A stretch of DNA of 54,431 bases from the NCBI GenBank assembly GCA_028280195.1, contig JANQMH010000028.1, positions 1-54,431 on the forward strand, read 5' to 3'. Positions 36,840 through 48,092 of the stretch are shown here, piece by piece; positions within the stretch are counted from its first letter, which is position 1, and every line of letters begins with the position of its first letter. Origin of the DNA: Exilibacterium sp. (GTDB taxonomy: Bacteria; Pseudomonadota; Gammaproteobacteria; Pseudomonadales; Cellvibrionaceae). The notes below the pieces were generated by a model. It saw only the letters and a list, made by a program, of their open reading frames with translations. It made no database searches and was not told where the DNA came from. The position numbers and the translations under genes are program-made.

Positions 36840-38771
36840 ATGAAAAACGAGTCAGCGGTCAGATCGATAAGCGAAAGCCCGGATATGCTGGTGAAAAATA
36901 CCGCGCAAGAGAAAGCGGAAATCAGCATATCGAAGCAAACCAGCCTTCTCTATGAAATTGATGAAGCACTGACACGGCTTCAGGTGGGCGCTTACACCGT
37001 ATTTTTTGCCATCAAGGTTCGCATACCCGAAGTACTGCAGCGGCTAAAGGCCTCAACCGACGAACAAAAACGGCTTCTGGCAAAGGAGTCGGCGACAAGG
37101 GTACAGGAAAAGACCAATTTCGTTGTCGGCGGTTACCGGCTGATGAGAAAACTGATGTTCAGCACACGGCACTGCCGGGAGACTCAGTTAAAACTACTGG
37201 CCAATATTCTGCGGGAAAATGCCGATACCGAATACGGAAAAAAACACAAGTTTTCCAAGGTAGATACACTTGCAGATTTTCGCAACGCTGTACCCATTAA
37301 TACATACAATGACCTGGAGCGTTACATCGAGCGTCATTTAAAGGGCGAAGCTGATGTACTGATGCCGGGAACCCCGTGTTACTACGCCACCACCAGCGGC
37401 TCCACGGGGAAGTCAAAATTCATTCCGGTAACCAAGAAAATGGAAGCGAGCTCACACGAAGGCAGCGCCCGGCTCTGGTCCTTCAGTCTCTATAACAATG
37501 TACCAGCGGCCTTCGCGGGCAGTTGGGTCATTATCGTCTCGCCGGCGGTGGAGGGCTACGCGCCGGACGGCACCCCTTTCGGGTCAATTTCCGGACAATA
37601 TATCAAAAACCTCAGTGAAAACATCAGAAAGAAATATGTCGTCCCCTACGAGGTTTATGAAATCAAGGATTATGAGGCGCGCTACTACAGCATACTGTTG
37701 CTGAGCATGGCCGATGACAACGTCACGCTGCTATCGTCAACCAACCCGTCCACCTTGAGCTTGCTGGCAAAAAAAGGCAACGAGCACAGTAAACGCCTGC
37801 TCAAGGATATCCGCCAGGGCACACTCGACCCGGATCTGCATATAGAACCGGAAATCAGGACCCTGGTCGAAAGCCGGCTGCGCCCCGATCCGCAGCGCGC
37901 GGACAAACTCCTGCGCTGTATGCAGAACGATCCCGACGGCGAGTTAAAACCGGTTCACTACTGGCCCAAACTGGAGGCGGTGGCCTGCTGGACCGGCGGC
38001 AATTCGAAGGTTTTTCTCGACAAAATGAAACACTGGTACGGCGAGGTAAGGCTTAAAGATCTCGGTTTTCTCGCCTCTGAAATAAGGGGCTCCATACCCC
38101 TGACGACAGAAAGCAGCGAAGGCGTGCTGACCATCGACGAGAATTTCTTTGAATTTGTTGAGGCAGAAAAATTCAACAGCGGCAACCATGACTACCTATT
38201 GGCTGACGAACTGGAAGTGGGCAAACGCTACTACCTGTATTTCACCAATAACGCTGGCCTGTATCGCTATGATATTAACGATATCGTCGAGGTCAAAGGC
38301 TTTGTCAACGGCACGCCGACCATTGACTTTATCCAAAAGGGCAAAGGTGTCACCAATATTACCGGTGAGAAAATATATGAACAGCAGGTATTGTTGGCCG
38401 TACAGAAAGCCGAAGAAAAGCACCGGATAAAACTGGCCTTTTTCCAGGTGCAGGCCCGAGTTGAGCTAAGCCGTTACGACCTGTTTTGCGAATTCGAAAC
38501 GGACTCTCTGAATAAGGCCAAGAAACTGGCTTTCTTGCAGGAAGTCGAAACGCAGCTGCAGCTGCTGAACCTGGAATATAAGACGAAGCGAAAATCGCTC
38601 AGGCTGGATGCCATGCAATTACATGTTCTGGCGGAAAACTCTTTCGAAACATTTAAGAAGTTCCGTGTCAAGCAGGGCGTTAGAGAAGCACAGCTGAAGA
38701 CAGTTCCCCTGTCTGCGGATTTCAGTTTGACAGAATCTTTAAAGGTCGTTGACGTTATCACAATATCGTAA
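36840..38771 (+). CDS. GH3-family acyl-acid-amido synthetase
   Basis: Adenylate-forming enzyme of 643 residues of the GH3 family, best known from plants, where members join jasmonate or auxin to amino acids through an acyl-AMP. The start follows AAGGAG. The three nucleotide-binding motifs are visible: TTSGSTGKSK (about 183-192), LASE (about 409-412) and YRYDINDIV (about 474-482). There is an N-terminal extension of about 90 residues before the core. The gene sits in the polyketide operon. I infer that it activates the polyketide-derived acid and couples it to an amine or amino acid; the acceptor is unknown. Confidence 0.88.
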   Translation: MKNESAVRSISESPDMLVKNTAQEKAEISISKQTSLLYEIDEALTRLQVGAYTVFFAIKVRIPEVLQRLKASTDEQKRLLAKESATRVQEKTNFVVGGYRLMRKLMFSTRHCRETQLKLLANILRENADTEYGKKHKFSKVDTLADFRNAVPINTYNDLERYIERHLKGEADVLMPGTPCYYATTSGSTGKSKFIPVTKKMEASSHEGSARLWSFSLYNNVPAAFAGSWVIIVSPAVEGYAPDGTPFGSISGQYIKNLSENIRKKYVVPYEVYEIKDYEARYYSILLLSMADDNVTLLSSTNPSTLSLLAKKGNEHSKRLLKDIRQGTLDPDLHIEPEIRTLVESRLRPDPQRADKLLRCMQNDPDGELKPVHYWPKLEAVACWTGGNSKVFLDKMKHWYGEVRLKDLGFLASEIRGSIPLTTESSEGVLTIDENFFEFVEAEKFNSGNHDYLLADELEVGKRYYLYFTNNAGLYRYDINDIVEVKGFVNGTPTIDFIQKGKGVTNITGEKIYEQQVLLAVQKAEEKHRIKLAFFQVQARVELSRYDLFCEFETDSLNKAKKLAFLQEVETQLQLLNLEYKTKRKSLRLDAMQLHVLAENSFETFKKFRVKQGVREAQLKTVPLSADFSLTESLKVVDVITIS

Positions 38772-38784
38772 TGGAGAGTCACAA

Positions 38785-39900
38785 ATGAAAATGCTGAATG
38801 CAGTGGTTTTAGGGTTCTGGCTGCTGGCCGCAGCCGCGTCGGCCTCGGGCTTCGATGCGCAGTACGAGGAAACATTTCAACAGCAGAGGTTTACTGGGTT
38901 TTCCGGTTATTTTGAGCGCCAGAACCGAACCGGAAAAACCCGCAACTTCCTGCAATTGGATAACGATATCTTCTGGCGCGGACAACTGGCCAGATATCGA
39001 ATCAACTATACCAAGTGGACCCCGCAACACCCAAACGGCAAGGTGATTATCTACAATCACGGCTTTCAGAGCCATAAGGCCTGGTTCAATGAAACGGCTG
39101 AACAGCTGCACCAGCTCGGCTACGTTGTCTATGCTTTCGACCGCATCGGCTCCGGCCGCTCCTCAGCCGGCGTATCTGTGGTACTTACCGAGGAGAACGG
39201 CGAAACCACCAGGTCGCTGCTGAGAAAACGCGGCCATATAGACTCCTGGCAGGTGTTTACCCATACCATTCACTTGATGAAACAGCTGGCGAAATCGGAA
39301 AACATCGGCGCCAGTATCAATTTATGGGCAAACAGTTTCGCCGCGGTCCTGGTCACAGCCTACCTGGAAGAGTACCGGCCGGACGACATAGATTCCGTCG
39401 TATTCACCACACCCGGCCTGTATTCGAGTTCCCCCCTGCCCTTTACCATCGAAGAGCTGATCAACGCCGCCCCCGGCACCTATTTCGAATCGACCATTCC
39501 GGAGGTAAACAACGACAGGGGAGCAGCCAACTTCACCTCCGACCCGATTTATTTCGACGCCATCAAGCGGGACAGGAAATCACTGCGGCAGGTAACGCGA
39601 GAGTATTACTTCAATATCTCCTGGGTCTCCGAGTTCAATGAACTGAACAGCGGCTCCCCGGACTCCCACCTGCCGGCCGTCAGGCGCTTTTATCTACTGG
39701 TCGACCAGGACCCACTGATGAACAATGTCAGAATGATGGAATATATCCGCCGGAACGCCGACAATGCCATTGCAAAAATATATCAGGGTGGCCCGGACAA
39801 TCGGCATTTCCTCACTTTCACTGAAGATGCCGTTGAGGCTGTCAACGACATTGACAGCTTTTACCGGGAGGATACCGTGCCCGGTATCGAGGACCTGTAG
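38785..39900 (+). CDS. Secreted alpha/beta hydrolase with an atypical nucleophile elbow
   Basis: Hydrolase of 371 residues with a signal peptide (MKMLNAVVLGFWLLAAAASA), thus probably periplasmic or exported. The oxyanion region NHGFQSHKAWF (91-101), Ser184, an aspartate in LLVDQDP (307 or 309) and His341 (NRHFLTF) give a complete triad of the monoacylglycerol-lipase/S33 type. The elbow reads WANSFAA instead of the usual GxSxG, which is unusual. GGAG lies about eight bases before the ATG. The stop abuts the next start codon with no gap. Likely role: processing the exported product. Confidence 0.85.
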   Translation: MKMLNAVVLGFWLLAAAASASGFDAQYEETFQQQRFTGFSGYFERQNRTGKTRNFLQLDNDIFWRGQLARYRINYTKWTPQHPNGKVIIYNHGFQSHKAWFNETAEQLHQLGYVVYAFDRIGSGRSSAGVSVVLTEENGETTRSLLRKRGHIDSWQVFTHTIHLMKQLAKSENIGASINLWANSFAAVLVTAYLEEYRPDDIDSVVFTTPGLYSSSPLPFTIEELINAAPGTYFESTIPEVNNDRGAANFTSDPIYFDAIKRDRKSLRQVTREYYFNISWVSEFNELNSGSPDSHLPAVRRFYLLVDQDPLMNNVRMMEYIRRNADNAIAKIYQGGPDNRHFLTFTEDAVEAVNDIDSFYREDTVPGIEDL

Positions 39901-41058
39901 ATGGAAGTCATCGGTTGCAAGTTACGCCAGACCCATATTCCCTTTAAGGTGGATTTTTCCCATGCCACCAAAACCCGCTCTGCAGTCGACGGCATTTTAC
40001 TCGAAGTGGTCACAGACACCGGCACTATCGGCTACGGCGAAGCCCTGCCGCGGGAATATGTTACCGGAGAGACCAACCAATCGGTGCTGTCGGCCATGGA
40101 GAACACGGTCATTCCCGGTTTGCTGGGCAGGCAATTTGACAACTTCGAGTCACTGGCGCAATGGTTCGGCTCATTTCAGCAGCACTACCCGGCCTTGAAA
40201 GCCAATGAACTCTGCGTAAAGACGCTGACAGAACTGGCACTGCTCGATGCCTTTGGCAAGACCCGCCAGCAGTCGCTTATCGGGCTGCTGGGGGGGGCAC
40301 ATCGCGATACATTGGAATATACCGGCACCGTGACCGCGGGCAAAGCCGAAGGTATAGAGACCTATCTGCAGGTCTATGAAGACATCGGGTTGCGCCAATT
40401 CAAGCTGAAAGTCGGCTTTAGCTGGCAGCAGGATCATGAGATCGTGCAGTGGGTCAGAAATCGATTTGGTGCAGACGCCGAGATCCGTGTCGATGCCAAC
40501 GAAGCCTGGGATCTGCCGACAGCCAAAACGCGGCTCGCCGCCCTGGCTGATCTGGGCGTGGTCTGCTGCGAGCAGCCGATGCCGGCGGCTTGCAGAGACG
40601 ACTATCCGGAGCTGCGGCAGTTTATCGATAAACGCCTGAATATATGTGTTGACGAATCGCTGTGTTCAATGGAAGACGCCCAGTGGCTGGCGAAAAATCA
40701 AGGAACCGATGTGTTTAATCTGCGGGTGTCAAAAAACGGCGGTATTCTGACCACACTGGAGCTGGCGAAAATAGCCAGGCAGGCCGGTGTGGTATGCCAG
40801 CTGGGGGCACAGGTCGGCGAAACATCCATTCTGACCCGGGCCGGGCAAATCGTAGCCGAACACCTGGGCGACCTGATTTACCACGAGGGCGCCTTCGGGA
40901 CGATGCTGCTGGACTACGACATTACCGATACACCGTTGATGTTTTCCCGGCAGGGGCTGTTCGACTGCCGGCCGCTACGCGACAAACCCGGCCTCGGCGT
41001 GGCGATTTCGGACGTATTGATCGAGAAGATGACCTGCCAGCAGGCGGTCTTCACCTGA
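39901..41058 (+). CDS. Enolase-superfamily enzyme, dipeptide-epimerase-like
   Basis: Cytoplasmic enzyme of 385 residues of the muconate-lactonizing subgroup. The acid/base lysines are K168 and K170 (FKLKVG, KxK motif) on one face and K278 (RVSKNGG) on the other. The metal ligands are D198 (RVDANEAW), E224 (CEQPM) and D251 (VDESL). A D338-Y339-D340 motif followed by TPLMF near the C-terminus resembles the DxD that binds the substrate amino group in L-Ala-D/L-Glu epimerases. Alternatives are an N-acylamino-acid racemase or o-succinylbenzoate synthase, but no menaquinone genes are near. Direct coupling to the hydrolase gene places it in the polyketide pathway. Confidence 0.85.
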   Translation: MEVIGCKLRQTHIPFKVDFSHATKTRSAVDGILLEVVTDTGTIGYGEALPREYVTGETNQSVLSAMENTVIPGLLGRQFDNFESLAQWFGSFQQHYPALKANELCVKTLTELALLDAFGKTRQQSLIGLLGGAHRDTLEYTGTVTAGKAEGIETYLQVYEDIGLRQFKLKVGFSWQQDHEIVQWVRNRFGADAEIRVDANEAWDLPTAKTRLAALADLGVVCCEQPMPAACRDDYPELRQFIDKRLNICVDESLCSMEDAQWLAKNQGTDVFNLRVSKNGGILTTLELAKIARQAGVVCQLGAQVGETSILTRAGQIVAEHLGDLIYHEGAFGTMLLDYDITDTPLMFSRQGLFDCRPLRDKPGLGVAISDVLIEKMTCQQAVFT

Positions 41059-41110
41059 CTCGCCGGCGGCCCGATAACGTGGCCCGGTTGCCGCCCACAT
41101 GTTTAAATGC

Positions 41111-41129
41111 GCGCCACCGGCAGTGGCGC
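41111..41129. other. Small hairpin after the polyketide operon
   Basis: GCGCCAC, a five-base loop and GTGGCGC form a perfect stem 52 bp after the epimerase stop. It lacks a T-tract, so it is only a possible terminator. Confidence 0.3.
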
Positions 41130-41167
41130 CGGAGCAGGCACCCAGGGTCACATTTCTTTCACGCCGG

Positions 41168-41195
41168 TTGGATTACAATCGTTTTCATGTATTAA
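41168..41195 (+). promoter_or_regulatory. Candidate promoter of the two-component operon
   Basis: TTGGAT (41168-41173), a 16-nt spacer and TATTAA (41190-41195) precede the response regulator start by 52 bp. This suggests the regulatory pair has its own promoter besides any read-through from the cluster. Confidence 0.45.
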
Positions 41196-41247
41196 ACTTC
41201 TCTCACCAGAGGACAGCTGGAACAGTATGGAGCGGGGATGACAGGCA

Positions 41248-41919
41248 ATGAGAATACTGTTGGTTGAAGATGTCGAGGATATAGTAGCCAGCATTTCTGA
41301 ATACCTCGAGCTGCAGGGGCATATTTGTGACTATGCCTACAACGGCAGCGCAGGTCTACAGCAGGCTATCAACAATGAATACGATGTTTATATTTTCGAC
41401 ATTGCCATGCCGGGCATGAATGGTTTAACGCTGTGCAAGACACTGCGCCTGCAGAAAAATGACACCACACCGGCGTTATTTCTGACTGCGCGGGATACTT
41501 TGGAGGATAAGCTGGAGGGATTCGCCTGCGGCGCCGACGATTATCTGGTCAAGCCCTTTGAACTGAAGGAATTGAATGCGCGTATTGAAGCGATATTCCG
41601 CCGTTACCGCGGCAGCGATGAGAAAATCCTGTCGCTGGATAACCTGGAGGTGAATATCGACAAACAGGAAGTCAAGCGCGGCGGGCAGAAGCTGGAGTTA
41701 TCACCGATTAGCTTCAAATTACTGGCCATTCTCATGCAGAGTTACCCCCGGGTAGTATCGCGCGAGCAGATTGAATATGAATTGTGGGGAGACGAGCTGC
41801 CGGACAGCGATTCCCTGCGCAGCCATATTTACCGACTGCGGCGGATAATTGACAAGCCATTCCCGAAGAAACTGATTCAGACTGTCCAGAGCAGAGGCTT
41901 CCGCATGGTCGATAAATGA
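41248..41919 (+). CDS. OmpR-family response regulator
   Basis: DNA-binding response regulator of 223 residues. The receiver domain (1-115) has the acidic pair E7-D8, phospho-acceptor D51 (YIFDIAMPG), T/A pair in FLTARD and the conserved lysine in LVKPF. The C-terminal winged helix (LSPISFKLLAILMQSYPRVV.. SDSLRSHIYRLRRIID) is of the OmpR/PhoB type. Its stop overlaps the histidine kinase start (ATGA). Position directly after the polyketide operon suggests it may control that operon. Confidence 0.95.
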   Translation: MRILLVEDVEDIVASISEYLELQGHICDYAYNGSAGLQQAINNEYDVYIFDIAMPGMNGLTLCKTLRLQKNDTTPALFLTARDTLEDKLEGFACGADDYLVKPFELKELNARIEAIFRRYRGSDEKILSLDNLEVNIDKQEVKRGGQKLELSPISFKLLAILMQSYPRVVSREQIEYELWGDELPDSDSLRSHIYRLRRIIDKPFPKKLIQTVQSRGFRMVDK

Positions 41920-43277
41920 ATATTGTCAATAGTTTACGCTTTCGCATTTTGGCAGCGTGCACACTTTTCGCCCTGCTGACCTCAATATGCTATACCCTGG
42001 TCGGCTTAAAGGTATTGGATATCAATGATGATGAGTTATTCAACTGGCATATTGCCGACCGGGTATATCGCTGGTTGGAGGAATACGACTCTCCGGGTTC
42101 CTTCGCCGTCTTGGAGGACAGATACCCGGAGAACATTGTTCTGGGCAACGACCGGGATATGTTACTGCGCCTCAGTGAGCTGGTCGAGGAGGACAACAGG
42201 GTATCGCTGTTAGACAGCCTCAGCCTGGAGATTTCTCCGCTTACGGAGCACAAGTCCGCGAGTACACAGGGGTATCGCATCTATGAACTGCGGGTCGATA
42301 CCCATAAGTATCATATCGTCAAAGCCGGGCTGCCACAGGAAGGTAAATCGCTGTACTATTTTATCGATGTCAGCGGCTATAAAAGGCTGGATGTATTCGC
42401 TGCCCAGGGCACCTATTTCTTTCTGATCGTCTCAGCCCTGCTGTGCATCATACTCGGCTGCCTGCTGGGGGCCCGGGTTGCCCGATACGTCATATCGCCG
42501 CTGACCCGGCTGACGGTGGAAATCGGCGATATCAACTTCAAGGAACACACCTCGCTGCATGCGTTAAAGGACGATTACTACCCGGACGAGGTCGGCCAGG
42601 TGGCGCAGACCATCAACCAGCTGATGCAGCATGTCACCAATATGATCGAACGGGAAAAGGCCTTCTCCCGCGATGTCAGCCACGAGCTGCGCACCCCCAA
42701 CACCAGCAGCCAAATGGCGCTGGAGCTGGCAATTCAGTTCTGCCGGGATCGAGAGCCAAAACTCATTCCCATCCTGGAAAGGATAGAGCGCGCCAACAAG
42801 GACGTTACCCATTTAATTGAAACGTTTCTATATATGGGGCGGGATAAAATTGACCCGACGTCACTGGTGTTTATCGAGCTGCATGCCCTTACCGACCAGG
42901 TCATAGAGCGCAATAAATACCTGCTGGGCAGCAATTCCGTATGCATCAAAAATTTGATCGACACAAAGCTCAGCGTAAAGCTGCCCAAGCAGCTGCTGTT
43001 GGTGGTAATCAACAACCTGATTCGCAACGCCTTCCAGTACACCGCCAACGGCGAGGTCACCGTCAAGGCGGACGCCTCGTTCATCACCGTTTCCGATACC
43101 GGCAAAGGTTTCAATCAGCCGGAGATTCAACGCCTGATGCAGCCCTATCAGAAAGACCAGGACGAGGGCATGGGTCTGGGACTGAGCATCGTGCGGAGAA
43201 TCTGCCTGCTGACACAATGGCAACTGGAAATCACCAGCACATCCAACAGAGGCAGCCAGGCTACGGTGAGGTTTTAG
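41916..43277 (+). CDS. Sensor histidine kinase
   Basis: Inner-membrane kinase of 453 residues. TM1 is near residues 9-31 and TM2 near 165-188, flanking a periplasmic sensor of about 130 residues that I cannot assign. HAMP follows, then the dimerisation domain with the phospho-acceptor H256 in SHELRTP, and a GHKL ATPase (N box NNLIRNAFQYT, DTGKGF, GMGLGLSIV). The start overlaps the response regulator stop, so the two are co-translated. Its TAG stop is part of a CTAG heptamer array. Confidence 0.94.
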   Translation: MNIVNSLRFRILAACTLFALLTSICYTLVGLKVLDINDDELFNWHIADRVYRWLEEYDSPGSFAVLEDRYPENIVLGNDRDMLLRLSELVEEDNRVSLLDSLSLEISPLTEHKSASTQGYRIYELRVDTHKYHIVKAGLPQEGKSLYYFIDVSGYKRLDVFAAQGTYFFLIVSALLCIILGCLLGARVARYVISPLTRLTVEIGDINFKEHTSLHALKDDYYPDEVGQVAQTINQLMQHVTNMIEREKAFSRDVSHELRTPNTSSQMALELAIQFCRDREPKLIPILERIERANKDVTHLIETFLYMGRDKIDPTSLVFIELHALTDQVIERNKYLLGSNSVCIKNLIDTKLSVKLPKQLLLVVINNLIRNAFQYTANGEVTVKADASFITVSDTGKGFNQPEIQRLMQPYQKDQDEGMGLGLSIVRRICLLTQWQLEITSTSNRGSQATVRF

Positions 43278-43331
43278 TTGCTAGTCGCTAGAGACTAGTA
43301 ACTAGCAACTAGTAACTAGCGACTAGCAACT
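43276..43331. repeat. CTAG heptamer inverted repeat, histidine kinase/fadA junction
   Basis: Seven consecutive CTAGNNN heptamers occupy 43281-43329. The outer arms 43276-43291 and 43316-43331 are a perfect 16-bp inverted repeat around a 24-nt centre of further heptamers. It fills the gap between convergent stops at 43277 and 43336. Candidate bidirectional terminator; same family as 11798-11831 and 50864-51009. Confidence 0.92.
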
Positions 43332-43335
43332 GAAT

Positions 43336-46680
<3,345 letters not shown>

Positions 46681-47030
46681 CTATCAGCCTCTATAGGGGA
46701 GAGAACGGTGACTGGGCCCCGACACCCGTTTATACGGCCGGGGCAAGCGGCCTTGCCGGTAACTGCAGTCGCTTTCGGCCGGCGTTTTGCCAGTGGCTAA
46801 GGATTAGGGATTCCGGCGCACGCCTCAATGGCAAATTCGCTCCTATTGACTGACAAATAGGGGCTCCGCCTCGCTGCAGGCCCCGTTGCGCAAGGGCCCG
46901 CGGTAAATACGGCCGGCCCTCGAGGCGCCGGCATTCAATCGGTTTATACTCGATCATTCAGCAGTTTGATTTTTTTTGTGCCGGCAGCTGTGCGAAGCTG
47001 CGCGGCGGGCGATTACTGGCGGAGGGGATT
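46681..47030. other. 350-bp divergent gap between fadB and SDR
   Basis: Non-coding as far as I can see. It must hold the fadB promoter and the SDR promoter. I found no convincing FadR- or PsrA-like operator by eye; overlapping TATACT and TATAAA hexamers lie near 46945-46951 on opposite strands. Confidence 0.4.
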
Positions 47031-47810
47031 ATGCTTATTGCAGATAAAGTCGTAGTGATTACCGGCGCGGCCAGCGGCATCGGCAGGGCCCTGGCCCGGC
47101 GTTTTCAGCGCGAGGGGCCGCGGCGGCTGATTCTGGCGGATCTGCAGCGCGAGCCGCTCGAGCAACTGGCCGCGCAGCTGGGCGCCGACGCCGTGGTCTG
47201 CAATGTGGCTGCGGAGGCAGATGTGCAACGACTGGTAAAAACCGCCGAGGACAGCTGCGGTCATATCGATCTGTATTGCGGCAACGCCGGCATCCTGCGC
47301 ATGGGCGGGGTGGAAACGGACAAGCAGACCCTGCAGCAGGTATGGGATGTCAATGTCATGTCCCATATCTACGCCGCCCGCGCGGCACTGCCGCGCATGC
47401 TCGAGCGCGGCGGCGGCTATTTTCTGATAACCGCCTCGGCGGCGGGGCTGCTGACCCAGCTCGGCTCACTCAGCTACTCCATCAGCAAGCATGCCGCGCT
47501 GTCCTGCGCCGAGTGGCTGCAGGTCAGTCACGGGCATCAGGGCATCAGGGTCTCGGCCCTGTGCCCCCAGGCCGTCAATACGGCAATGACCGCCGGCAGC
47601 GATGGCGGCAGTGTCGCCGGGGTCGACGGCATGCTGTCGCCCGAGCAAGTGGCCGACACCGTGGTGGAAAAGATCGCCGAGGAGTCTTTTCTGATCCTGC
47701 CCCACCCGCAAGTGAAAAAATACTTTCAAAATAAAGCCAATGACTACGACCGCTGGATCGGCGGAATGCAGCGCCTGCAACAGCAGTTCGCCGAGTTGAT
47801 GCCAAAATAA
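47031..47810 (+). CDS. Short-chain dehydrogenase/reductase
   Basis: NAD(P)-dependent oxidoreductase of 259 residues. The cofactor motif VVITGAASGIGRALARRF is at the N-terminus, NAG in YCGNAGIL, and the catalytic serine and YxxxK in ITASAAGLLTQLGSLSYSIS K. A strong GGAGGGG site lies before the ATG. Divergence from fadB suggests a link to lipid metabolism, but the substrate is unknown. Confidence 0.92.
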   Translation: MLIADKVVVITGAASGIGRALARRFQREGPRRLILADLQREPLEQLAAQLGADAVVCNVAAEADVQRLVKTAEDSCGHIDLYCGNAGILRMGGVETDKQTLQQVWDVNVMSHIYAARAALPRMLERGGGYFLITASAAGLLTQLGSLSYSISKHAALSCAEWLQVSHGHQGIRVSALCPQAVNTAMTAGSDGGSVAGVDGMLSPEQVADTVVEKIAEESFLILPHPQVKKYFQNKANDYDRWIGGMQRLQQQFAELMPK

Positions 47811-47820
47811 TTTCCACAAA

Positions 47821-47848
47821 CGGCGCGCAGATGTGCTCTGACGCGCCG
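47821..47848. other. Hairpin after the SDR gene
   Basis: CGGCGCG (47821-47827) pairs perfectly with CGCGCCG (47842-47848) around a 14-nt loop, 10 bp after the SDR stop. No T-tract follows. Possible transcript-end structure. Confidence 0.3.
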
Positions 47849-48092
47849 GTCTCCACTAAACAGTTGCCATTCAGCTGAGACACGTTCAATATGCGCTCCG
47901 CGATCGCGCCGGTGCCGTAAACAGCTTTTTCCGTACCGCCAGTACGCCGCGTCGCAACCGCTTGGGATGTAATCAGGTTTAGGTAATGACTCTCCTCATC
48001 GCTCTGTTTCAGGGTGTCCCGCAGGGCGCGGCGACACCCGCAGCCGTTGAAATTCGATCTGCAGTTAGCCGTCACAGCACCGGAGCTTAGAC

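Noticed and set aside
43276-43331. CRISPR array
   Set aside because: The repeated unit is only 7 bp with no spacers, so it is a heptamer repeat rather than CRISPR.
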